A stretch of DNA of 14,328 bases from DASPXY01 sp038227745. GTDB taxonomy: Bacteria > Planctomycetota > Planctomycetia > Gemmatales > Gemmataceae. Position numbers and translations under genes: made by a program. Location of the stretch: assembly GCA_038227745.1 (NCBI GenBank), contig JBBRPS010000179.1:1-14328 (forward strand). The letters are read 5' to 3'. This document shows, piece by piece, positions 8,301 to 14,328 of this stretch (the first letter of the stretch is position 1; every line of letters begins with the position of its first letter). The notes beneath the pieces are model-generated. The model ran no database searches. It saw only the letters and a program-made list of their open reading frames with translations, and had not been told where the DNA came from.

Positions 8301-9208
8301 TGTACCTGGCGGGGCACGGGGTCAGCCACGGCGGCCAGGACGGCGACTTCTACTTCCTCACACGGGACGCCCGCGGCGCCAGCCTCACCGACCCCGCCGT
8401 CCGTCAACAGGTCGCGCTGTCCAGCGCCGAGCTGACGGAGCTGCTCAAGCGCGTGCCGGCGCAGCGGCAGGTGCTGGTGCTGGACACCTGCGCCTCCGGC
8501 CGGTTGATCGAGAAGCTGACCGAGAAGCGCGACGTGCCGTCGAGCCAGATCCGGGCCCTGGAGCGGGTCAAGGACCGGACGGGGATGCACATCCTGGCGG
8601 GGTGCGCGGCCGACGCGGTCAGCTACGAGGCGACCGGCTACGCTCAGGGGCTACTGACGCACAGTCTGCTGCTGGGGATGCGCGGCGCCGCGCTGAAAGA
8701 GGACCAGGTGGACGTCGGCACCCTCTTCCGGTTCGCCGAAGACCAGGTGCCCGAGCTGGCCAGGGGTATCGGCGGCATCCAGCGGCCGGTGGTCGCTGCC
8801 CCGAAGGGGGGTCAGAGCTTCCCCATCGGGCTGCTGACGGCGAAAGACCGGGAACTGATCCCGCTCCAGGCGGCCCGGCCGATGGTGCAGCGGTGCAGCC
8901 TGCAGGATGAGGTGAAGATCCGCGACACCCTGGGACTGACGCGGCTGGTGAACGACCGGCTGCGCGAGGCGTCGGCCGTGGGGCGCGGGGCGGGGCTGGT
9001 ATTCGTGGACACGGCCGAGTTCCCCGGGGCCTACGAACTGGCCGGGCGCTACCGCGTCAAGGGGGACGCGGTGAGTGTTACGATGACGCTGTTCCGCGGC
9101 GAGAAGGAAGTGGCGTCGTTCACGGTCGCGGGCGGCCGCGCGCGGCTTGAGGCGCTGGCCGCCGCCATCACCCGCGACCTGGAGAAGCGGTTGAGCGCCG
9201 GCCGCTGA
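5315..9208 (+). CDS. Exported WD40-caspase (peptidase C14-like) protein
   Basis: The product has 1297 residues from the ATG at 5315. It opens with a signal peptide: basic MCRRW, a hydrophobic stretch to about residue 16, and a possible cleavage site near VDA. Fourteen WD40 blades follow (about 52-736), enough for two seven-bladed propellers; blade 5 carries a 33-residue insertion and blade 8 a long Pro-rich insertion. A linker (WAAVDPAGRYDASNGG) and a beta-rich domain (about 806-904) lead to a caspase-like domain (about 914-1165) starting LWAVVAGVSDYRG. The predicted catalytic dyad is His1001 (LAGHG) and Cys1059 (LDTCASG); Asp1057, two residues before the Cys, sits where metacaspases bind basic P1 residues. 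The C-terminal domain (about 1175-1297, GRYRVKGDAVSVTMTLF) is alpha/beta and unassigned; it vaguely resembles the FlgO/CsgG-type periplasmic fold. It is probably co-expressed with the kinase gene 112 bp upstream. Family is secure; substrate unknown. Confidence 0.95.
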   Translation: MCRRWLLIPVSLLVFCPHSTGKVDAGDAVKAAPGPAGERPRLVVQVGHACRVTSVAFFPDGEQVLTASDDKAVLVWDTASGKELRRFEGHDDPVTSVAIFRDGRYVLTGSDDKTARLWDAKSGKELRRFTGHTGPVWSVGIAPDGRHVVTASEDRTARLWDAKTGKEVRRYQGHTGEVRAVTFSPDGKRVLTGSADCTARLWDAESGKELRRFSGHAYGITSVAFSPDGKRLLTGSGDPGAREPSARQQPSKLFVKGTKISPAPVPAVSGSPTARLWDADSGKELSLLQGHNAPITSVAFAPDGKRLLTGGEDGTARLWSSGTGKELRCLRSNPGSVNAVAFSSDGRSLLTGHEDQSARLWDADSGQERREFVGRGLEVLALAVSHNGQRLVTGSRRQTAQLWDTTSGKELRRLGGDGVPVAHIDPAKAKAYKELRHLGGGGVPLGEMSVPLPAKPLPKPVKTKVGQLGDEDSDPQSKPSSLSGSLVRAVALSADGKRLLTGSPNGAQMWDADSGRPLKSFAYGGPITTLAFSGDGKGLLTGTREGGWRLWGSDSGKLLQSSLLPSRPGSSPVASVALSADGKRLLTGLRDGTARLWDARTGKGLQHLKGRGGPVNSVAFSPDGRRLLTGSADGMARLWDAEGKLLRSFAGHRLNVRSVAFAPDGKRVLTGSDDFTARLWDTGSGKELRRLQGHGDLITSVAFCRDGKYVLTGSWDQTARLWDAESGKELCKMVSFTDGTWAAVDPAGRYDASNGGDVEGLHWVVGNEPIALAQLKERYYEPGLLAKYLGFNKEPLREVESFAAPKLYPDVRLTAPLKGQTTVGVTLTNRGGGIGRVVVLVNGKELTADARAPGQDPDARSLQLEIDLANDPRLRPGEKNRIEVQAYNAEGYLRSRGFEVEAVAPGPRRIDPPELWAVVAGVSDYRGAGLKLRYAAKDAEDFARAVRLAGDRLFGAARVHLTLLSTSPGEKEPTRDNLVAALGAAGKARPADVLVVYLAGHGVSHGGQDGDFYFLTRDARGASLTDPAVRQQVALSSAELTELLKRVPAQRQVLVLDTCASGRLIEKLTEKRDVPSSQIRALERVKDRTGMHILAGCAADAVSYEATGYAQGLLTHSLLLGMRGAALKEDQVDVGTLFRFAEDQVPELARGIGGIQRPVVAAPKGGQSFPIGLLTAKDRELIPLQAARPMVQRCSLQDEVKIRDTLGLTRLVNDRLREASAVGRGAGLVFVDTAEFPGAYELAGRYRVKGDAVSVTMTLFRGEKEVASFTVAGGRARLEALAAAITRDLEKRLSAGR
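6019..6123 (+). repeat. In-frame 99-bp palindromic insertion in WD40 blade 5
   Basis: Blade 5 of the WD40-caspase gene is interrupted between LLTGSGD and TARLWD by about 33 extra residues rich in Pro, Ala, Ser and Lys. The extra DNA is bounded by a 6-bp direct repeat, CAGCGG (6019-6024 and 6118-6123), exactly 99 bp apart. Inside it lies a perfect 11-bp inverted repeat, CTGGCGCGCGG (6030-6040) with CCGCGCGCCAG (6048-6058), around a 7-base loop. An insertion of this kind resembles palindromic elements that enter genes in frame, as known for RPE elements in Rickettsia. A plain loop expansion is the alternative. Confidence 0.5.
6539..6646 (+). repeat. Imperfect 36-bp direct repeat, 72 bp apart
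   Basis: Positions 6539-6574 and 6611-6646 match at 32 of 36 bases and encode KELRRLGGDGVP and KELRHLGGGGVP. The duplication expanded the end of blade 8 and begins a long low-complexity linker between blades 8 and 9 of the WD40-caspase protein. Confidence 0.75.
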
Positions 9209-9292
9209 GTCGCCCACCTCGCGCCCCCGGCCCGGTGTGGCCCCGGCGGGCAACCCCACATCCTCTGAGGGCCTCTTAGGCGAGGCGGCGAC
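9209..9292. terminator. Possible bidirectional terminator between convergent genes
   Basis: The 100-bp gap between the stops of the two caspase genes holds an inverted repeat: GTCGCCCACCTCGC (9209-9222) pairs with GCGAGGCGGCGAC (9280-9292) with one bulged base. It starts immediately after the plus-strand stop codon. Smaller GC-rich palindromes (GGCC, CCTC/GAGG) lie inside the loop. There is no T-run on either side, so factor-independent termination is uncertain; the placement between convergent genes is the main support. Confidence 0.35.
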
Positions 9293-9308
9293 GCGGTGCA
9301 AGCCCTGC

Positions 9309-12300
9309 TCACGGTGACGCCTTCGCGCCCGGCAACAGGCTGTCGGACAGCGGCCCCTGAACGACCATGTCGAGATCCTCGAAGCCGAACCAGCGCAGCC
9401 AGGCCGCCAGGTCCACCGCCCCGACTTCCCACAGACAGAGAATGCCGCTGTCAGGCGTCAGCGCCGCCAGTGTGAACGGCGTGCCCCTGGGCTGCGGGCG
9501 GAAAGCCACGGCCTCGACGGTGCCGCGCGGCCCCGACAACACGCTGCGCACCCGCCCCGCCACCACGTCCCAGAGGCGGATCACGTTCCCCTCGTCCGCG
9601 CCCGCCGCGGCCAGCGTCTTGCCGTCGGGGCTGAACGCCAGATCCTTGACGCTCCCCCGGAACCCCTCGAACTTCGCGCGCTGCTTCCCCGTGACGGCAT
9701 CCCACACCACGACCTCTGTGTCGTAGTGGCCGCACGTCGCAAGAAGACGGCCGTCCGGGCTGAAGGCGAGGCGGTCGGTGCCGTTCTGGTTCCCTGTCGC
9801 AACCACACGAGCCTTCCCCGTCGCCACATCCCACAACCGCAGCTCACTGGGTCCGCCAGCACCCAGACTGCCGGCAACCGATCCCAGCGTCTTGCCGTCG
9901 GGACTGAACGCCACCGCGTTCACCGTCCCCTGGTGCCCGTCGAGCGTCGTCCGCACCTTGCCGCTCTTGAGGTCCCAGATGACGACCGACTTGCCACGTG
10001 CCGCCGCCAGTTGCTTGCCATCAGGATGGAACGCCACCTCACGAACGCCGGCGGCCTGCTCTTTCAGCGTGCGCGTCACCTTACCCGCGGTGATGTCCCA
10101 GAGCTGGATGGTCTCGTTGCGCACAGCCACAGACTTGCCATCCTGGACGGACTCGTTGCTCACCACAGCCAGGACAGCCAGAGTCTTGCCATCGGCGCTG
10201 AACCCCAGGGCGCGGGCCTCGGCCTTGTCCTCTCTGCCGAAAGTGCGCACCTTGCCCGTGGCCTGGTCGCGCAGCTGCACACCGCTCGAGTCGCCACCCC
10301 CCGAATTCAGCCACGCCAGCGTCTTGCCGTCGGGGCTGAACGCCACCCTGCCGCTGACACCCCGGTCCGTCTTGATGGTTTCCCGGGGGCCCGTGGTCAC
10401 GCCCCACAGCCACACCGCATCGTCTCCACCCGTCGCCAGGGTGTTGCCATCGGGCGCGAACGCCAGACAGCGGATATCGGCCCGGTGTCCCGGCAGGACG
10501 GCCAGGGCCTTGCCCGTCGCCACGTCCCACAGCCGCACCGCTTTCTCCTGGTAGCGTCCCCCCTGCGGACCGATGGCCGCGGCGAGCGTCTTGCCGTCGG
10601 GGCTGAACGCCAACCCCACGACCTCGCCCGCGCTGCCCTCGAGGGTGCGGGGCTTGCCGGTCTTGACGTCCCACAGCCGCACGATCTTGTCACTGCCTCC
10701 GCCGGCGAGCGTCTGGCCATCGGGAGAAAACGCCACGGTGAGGATGGGTTCGTTCCCTCCGGCCAGGGTCTTCGCAGCCTTGCCGAGGTTCTTCAGATCC
10801 CAGAGGAAGACGTTGAAGTTCGTGTGGCTGGCGCCGGCTACGAGACCGCCCGGGCTGACGGCCACGGCGATAATGGCCTTCGATCCGTCGCCCAGCCTGG
10901 GGAGGGCCTTGCGTGTGGCCACGTCCCAGGCCTTGATCTCGCCGAAGCCTCCGAGAAACGGATCGCGGTTGCCGATTGCCGCGAGCAGTTGCTTGCCGTC
11001 GTGGGTGAACGCCAGCGCGTTGACCGATCCCTCAGGGCCGTCAAGGACTCCCTGCGCCTTGCCGGTGGCCGCGTCCCACAGCCGCACGGTCCGGTCGTCG
11101 CCGGCCGAGGCCAGCAAGGGCGGGGAACCGGCCGGGCTGAAGGCTACCGCCAGGACGCGCCCGCCGTGGCCCGGAACCGTGAACTGCAGGCGGCCCGCCG
11201 CGGTGTCCCAGACCCGCACCGTCCGGTCATCGCCCGCTGAGGCAACAATCTTGCCGTCCGGCGCGAACGCAACGGCATTGATGCCGGACCCGTGGCCTCC
11301 GAAATCGGTACGCGGCCGGCCGTCCGCCACCCCCCACAGCCGCACCGTGCCGTCGCCGTACCCCACGGCCAACGTCTCCCCGTCGGGACGGAAGGCTGCA
11401 GCGAACGGATCCACACCGTGCCCTGCCAGTGCCGCCCGCTCCTTGCCCGTCGCCACGTCCCACAACCGGACGGACTGGTCATTGCTCACCGAGGCCAGCG
11501 TTTTGCCATCGGCGCTGAATGTCACTGACACGACCGGCTTGCGGTGCCCCTTCAGGGGGCGTGACTCCCCCTTCGCAAGATCCCACAGGCGAATGGGTGA
11601 ATCGTCCGCCCCGACGGCGTTGCCACCCGAAACCAGCGCCTTGCCGCCCGGCGAGAAGGCAACGCAGAAGACGCCCGCCTGGTGCCCCTTGAGGGTGGCG
11701 CCCGGCCGGCCCGTGGCGACGTCCCAGAGGCGGACCGTCTGATCGACACCGGCCGAGGCGACGGTCTTGCCGTCCGGGGAGAACGCGACCGCGTTGACGT
11801 AGCCCTCGTGCCCTTCGAGCTTGTGGAGTTCCTTGCCGGTGGCGGTGTCCCAGAGGCGGGCCGTCTTGTCCCAGCTCGACGACGCCAGCGTCTTGCCGTC
11901 CGGGCTGAACGCCACGGCCGTAATCATGCCGCCGTGGCCCTGGAGCGTGGCGCGGAGCTGCCGCGTGGCCACGTCCCAGAGTTTCAGGGTGTTGTCCGGG
12001 CCGGCCGAGGCCATCACTGCGAGATCCTCACTGAACGGCACGCCGCCGAACATGCCGACGCTGATCTCGACAGCGGCCTTCTGCTTGCCGGTGGCCGCAT
12101 CCCACAGCCGCAGCGCGTCCGGCGCGGCCGAGGCGAGTGTCTTGCCGTCGCGCGCGAACGCCACCGCGAGCACCTTGCCACGGTGGTGGCTGGCGTGCGG
12201 GCTGGTCCACAACGGCCGCGGGCTCGCCTGCTGAATCACCTTCTCCGCCGCCTCCCATTCAGGGCTGCCCTCGAACAGCAAGACGGGGTGAGCACGGGCA

Positions 12301-14144
12301 AAGGTCGGGTCGCCGACGGGCCGGCCGAAGCCCTCGAAGCCCAGCGCCTGCGCGGCCGTCAGCCGGGCCGCCACCTGCTCCTTCTTCTCGAGCAGCTGCT
12401 GCGCCCGCTCGACGAAGGTTTTCCCCTGTTCGTGCCGCCGTACGTATTTGTCCAGTCCCTGCTCCAGGAGCAGCGCCCAGCGCTGCCGCAGCGCGTCCTG
12501 GTACTCCAGCGTTTGCGCCGGCTGGGCGGCGGCGGCGGGGGCGGCCGGCAGGCGGAACTTCGCCAATTCGTCTCGGAGCTCGGCCGGGAGGCGGAACTCC
12601 TCCGGCGCGATCTGCAACCGCACCGCCAGCTCGGTCTGCTTTTCCTTCCACTCGGCCTCCAGGCCGCCGACGTAGGCTGCGAAGGCGGCCGCGGTCGTCT
12701 TGTCGGCATACCGCGCCAGCTGCCCCAGGGCGCGGGCCGCCTCGCGGCGCAGCGCCTTGTCCTTCTCGTCCTTCTTCAGAGCCTCCTCCTTGAGGACGGC
12801 CACGAGCGGATCACGGACCTCCACCAGTTCGGGGACGTCCTTGCCGTATGCCGCGGCCAGGTCGGCGAGCACGCGGGCGGCCGTCTGCCGCGGCGGCAGC
12901 TGGGAGTCGAGCAGCAAGCGGCCCAGGTGGGTGACGGTGCCGCGTACGAGGGCGAGGCGGTCTGCCTCCGGCTGGTCCGCGATGAACTGCTGCAGGGCCT
13001 CGCAGGCGGAGCGGCGCAGCTCGGCGTACTGGCCTCCGGGCAGGTACAGCGGCGCGAGCAGTTTCGGATTGAGCACCTTGCGGTACGCGGGGATGAACAG
13101 GAAATCGCCATCGGCCCGCCCCAGCGCGCCATACTTCGGCGCCTGCTGCGCCTGAATGCCGCCCTCGCCGTTGACGAGCGTGTCGTTCATGTAATAGCCG
13201 AGGGCGGAGACGAGCACCTTGCCGTCGGCCCGCCCGGTCAGGCCGCGCAGCGCCTGCAGGAATGTGCCGGTGAACGGCGAGTGCCCCTGGAAGGAGGGCC
13301 AGGCTGCGGTCATCTCGGCGTACTCCTTCGAGAGGCGGGCGAGGTCGCCGACCGGCTCCTTGCCGGTGCCGGCAGTGATGACCTGGAAGGCACGGCGGTT
13401 GAAGACACGGCTGAGGTTGTCCTTACCGCCGACCCGCAACGGCCGCTCCTCGAGAGTGCCGATGGCCTCGTCCACACCGCTGCCGGGTTCGAGGGCGACG
13501 CCGCTGAAGCAGCAATCGAGGACCACAAGGCTGTGGTGGGCGTCACAGGCGCGCAGCAGCCGCGCCGCCTCGGCCACGTCCAGCAGCCCGTCAACCCGGT
13601 CGGGGAGTCCGTCGGCCGGCACGAGGTAGCCCTTCGCCCCTACCCGGATGCCGTGCCCGGCGAAGAAGAACACCAGCGCGTCCCGCGGACCGACGTCCTT
13701 CTTCAGCGCCTGCAGGCGGCCCGCGAGAGCCTGCCGGCTGACCGCCGGCACTACCTGCACGTCCACGCCCTCCGGGAGCGGCACCTTGGGCTTGCGGTCC
13801 ACGAGCAGGGTGACGCGCTCGAAGCCATAGCGCAGGGCGAGGACCTCGGCGACCTCGGCGGCATCGAAGTTGGGGCCGGCCAGGTCCGCGAAGGGGCCGC
13901 CCTTGTAGGCGTTGATGCCCACGACGAGGGCGTGCCGCCGTCCGTAGGCCAGCGGGTCACCCCACGCCTCTTCTCTCTCCGCCTCGAACCCCCGGTTGCC
14001 GGACTGCCCGGCGGCGTTGCGGCGGACAGGGGCGACCCGCCCCTCCGCCGGAGCGTTGTCGAGTCCCCAGTAGACGTACGCGGCACACGCCCAGCCGCAC
14101 ACCGCCAGCCCGAGGAGCAAGAGGATTGTCCAGCGTGACTTCAT
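9309..14144 (-). CDS. Membrane-anchored caspase-WD40 protein with 21 blades
   Basis: From the ATG at 14144 the product has 1611 residues. It begins MKSRWT and a hydrophobic segment (about 7-26) without a convincing lipobox, so a signal anchor with the bulk outside the cytoplasm is likely. The caspase-like domain (about 68-355) starts RRHALVVGINAY; the dyad is His164 (FFFAGHG) and Cys212 (LDCCFSG), with Asp210 in the metacaspase-type S1 position and a late HSPFTGTFLQALRG motif. Residues 360-650 are helical, charged and partly coiled coil, with HEAT-like character in the first half. Twenty-one WD40 blades follow (about 657-1574), enough for three seven-bladed propellers, then a short tail GAVDLAAWLRWFGF. 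Domain order is the reverse of the convergent neighbour. The frame is also open upstream, at an ATG at 14204 (20 more residues) and to 14306, but the latter translates a simple repeat. Family secure; start moderately sure. Confidence 0.94.
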   Translation of the reverse strand: MKSRWTILLLLGLAVCGWACAAYVYWGLDNAPAEGRVAPVRRNAAGQSGNRGFEAEREEAWGDPLAYGRRHALVVGINAYKGGPFADLAGPNFDAAEVAEVLALRYGFERVTLLVDRKPKVPLPEGVDVQVVPAVSRQALAGRLQALKKDVGPRDALVFFFAGHGIRVGAKGYLVPADGLPDRVDGLLDVAEAARLLRACDAHHSLVVLDCCFSGVALEPGSGVDEAIGTLEERPLRVGGKDNLSRVFNRRAFQVITAGTGKEPVGDLARLSKEYAEMTAAWPSFQGHSPFTGTFLQALRGLTGRADGKVLVSALGYYMNDTLVNGEGGIQAQQAPKYGALGRADGDFLFIPAYRKVLNPKLLAPLYLPGGQYAELRRSACEALQQFIADQPEADRLALVRGTVTHLGRLLLDSQLPPRQTAARVLADLAAAYGKDVPELVEVRDPLVAVLKEEALKKDEKDKALRREAARALGQLARYADKTTAAAFAAYVGGLEAEWKEKQTELAVRLQIAPEEFRLPAELRDELAKFRLPAAPAAAAQPAQTLEYQDALRQRWALLLEQGLDKYVRRHEQGKTFVERAQQLLEKKEQVAARLTAAQALGFEGFGRPVGDPTFARAHPVLLFEGSPEWEAAEKVIQQASPRPLWTSPHASHHRGKVLAVAFARDGKTLASAAPDALRLWDAATGKQKAAVEISVGMFGGVPFSEDLAVMASAGPDNTLKLWDVATRQLRATLQGHGGMITAVAFSPDGKTLASSSWDKTARLWDTATGKELHKLEGHEGYVNAVAFSPDGKTVASAGVDQTVRLWDVATGRPGATLKGHQAGVFCVAFSPGGKALVSGGNAVGADDSPIRLWDLAKGESRPLKGHRKPVVSVTFSADGKTLASVSNDQSVRLWDVATGKERAALAGHGVDPFAAAFRPDGETLAVGYGDGTVRLWGVADGRPRTDFGGHGSGINAVAFAPDGKIVASAGDDRTVRVWDTAAGRLQFTVPGHGGRVLAVAFSPAGSPPLLASAGDDRTVRLWDAATGKAQGVLDGPEGSVNALAFTHDGKQLLAAIGNRDPFLGGFGEIKAWDVATRKALPRLGDGSKAIIAVAVSPGGLVAGASHTNFNVFLWDLKNLGKAAKTLAGGNEPILTVAFSPDGQTLAGGGSDKIVRLWDVKTGKPRTLEGSAGEVVGLAFSPDGKTLAAAIGPQGGRYQEKAVRLWDVATGKALAVLPGHRADIRCLAFAPDGNTLATGGDDAVWLWGVTTGPRETIKTDRGVSGRVAFSPDGKTLAWLNSGGGDSSGVQLRDQATGKVRTFGREDKAEARALGFSADGKTLAVLAVVSNESVQDGKSVAVRNETIQLWDITAGKVTRTLKEQAAGVREVAFHPDGKQLAAARGKSVVIWDLKSGKVRTTLDGHQGTVNAVAFSPDGKTLGSVAGSLGAGGPSELRLWDVATGKARVVATGNQNGTDRLAFSPDGRLLATCGHYDTEVVVWDAVTGKQRAKFEGFRGSVKDLAFSPDGKTLAAAGADEGNVIRLWDVVAGRVRSVLSGPRGTVEAVAFRPQPRGTPFTLAALTPDSGILCLWEVGAVDLAAWLRWFGFEDLDMVVQGPLSDSLLPGAKASP

Positions 14145-14210
14145 GGCTTTCCGGTTCCGGGTTGATGGTGGAGAATGGAAGGAGACGCACGCAGACGCAG
14201 GCATCGGCCC

Positions 14211-14216
14211 ATTATA
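14211..14216 (-). promoter_or_regulatory. Candidate -10 element (TATAAT) for the caspase-WD40 gene
   Basis: A perfect TATAAT on the minus strand lies in otherwise GC-rich DNA 67 bases before the ATG at 14144. No good -35 box stands at 16-18 bp; a perfect TTGACA is present at 14252-14247 but 30 bp away, too far for a standard sigma70 pair. Transcription would be expected to start near 14204, which is also the A of an in-frame ATG. Confidence 0.45.
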
Positions 14217-14252
14217 CGCAACCGTCCGCACCCGGCACCGGTGTCGTGTCAA

Positions 14253-14292
14253 GAAGGCGGAAGGCGGAAGGCGGAAGGCGGAAGGCGGAAGG
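14253..14292. repeat. Heptanucleotide tandem repeat (GAAGGCG)n
   Basis: Five full copies of GAAGGCG (14253-14287) and a five-base sixth copy lie upstream of the caspase-WD40 gene. Read on the minus strand it gives the artificial peptide PPSAFRLPPSAF, so open frames running through it are not evidence of coding. Heptamer repeats of this kind are known as dispersed short tandem repeats in several bacterial lineages. Confidence 0.9.
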
Positions 14293-14328
14293 TACTCGAT
14301 GAACATCCCCGTGCATCGAGTACCTTCC
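14287..14328. repeat. Perfect 15-bp inverted repeat at the window edge
   Basis: GGAAGGTACTCGATG (14287-14301) is the exact reverse complement of CATCGAGTACCTTCC (14314-14328), around a 12-base loop. The right arm stops at the last base of the window while the left arm overlaps the heptamer array, so the symmetry may continue outward into a mirror array of GCCTTCC units. It could be a terminator of a gene beyond the window, or part of a dispersed palindromic element. Confidence 0.85.

Noticed and set aside
9726..11240. Plus-strand open frame of 504 codons opposite the WD40 blades
   Set aside because: Its regularity follows the blade period on the other strand; the peptide is low in hydrophobic cores and matches nothing recognisable.
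11682..14138. Plus-strand open frame of 818 codons opposite the caspase-WD40 gene
   Set aside because: No domain can be recognised and it covers a gene with full caspase motifs and WD40 blades. Long antisense frames are expected at this GC content.
14066..14144. Lipoprotein signal in the caspase-WD40 protein
   Set aside because: The two cysteines near residues 16 and 20 follow LAV and GWA, neither of which fits a lipobox; a signal anchor explains the segment better.
14247..14252. Perfect TTGACA on the minus strand upstream of the caspase-WD40 gene
   Set aside because: It is 30 bp from the TATAAT and no -10 box stands at 17 bp, so a working sigma70 pair is unlikely.
14145..14306. N-terminal extension of the caspase-WD40 gene up to 14306
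   Set aside because: Its first part translates the heptamer repeat and the arm of the inverted repeat, giving a simple-sequence peptide ahead of the promoter-like element. Starts at 14144 or 14204 are far more plausible.

Overview
This GC-rich window reads as chromosomal DNA of a planctomycete, most likely of the Gemmata type. The basis is a dense cluster of very large WD40 beta-propeller proteins, a Hanks-type kinase with the N-terminal extension common in planctomycete kinases, and two caspase-like (peptidase C14) proteins. The lineage is an inference; no rRNA, tRNA or housekeeping gene is present to confirm it.

Layout. (1) 2-3256, plus strand, 5'-truncated by the window edge: at least 18 near-identical WD40 blades, a tandem 126-bp DNA repeat, followed by a TPR-like C-terminus. 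(2) 3304-5202, plus strand, 47 bp later: a single-pass membrane serine/threonine kinase with a DUF4384-like domain predicted outside the cytoplasm. (3) 5315-9208, plus strand, 112 bp later: an exported protein with 14 WD40 blades, a beta-rich linker, a caspase-like protease domain and a C-terminal alpha/beta domain. (4) 9309-14144, minus strand and convergent with gene 3: a membrane-anchored protein with the reverse order, caspase-like domain first and then 21 WD40 blades. The right edge (14145-14328) holds the probable promoter of gene 4, a heptanucleotide tandem repeat and a perfect 15-bp inverted repeat that runs into the window end.

Working model (inference). The four genes look like one envelope-associated signalling module of the apoptosis-like type: a transmembrane kinase, propeller scaffolds or sensors, and two caspase-like effectors. 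The catalytic residues of the kinase (Lys, HRD, DFG) and the His/Cys dyads of both caspase domains are intact. The array of gene 1 is nearly uniform except at a few sites in each blade, which resembles the fast-diversifying WD40 recognition domains of fungal NLR (HNWD) incompatibility genes. No phage, plasmid, IS, CRISPR or RNA gene was seen. All gaps between genes are under 300 bases.
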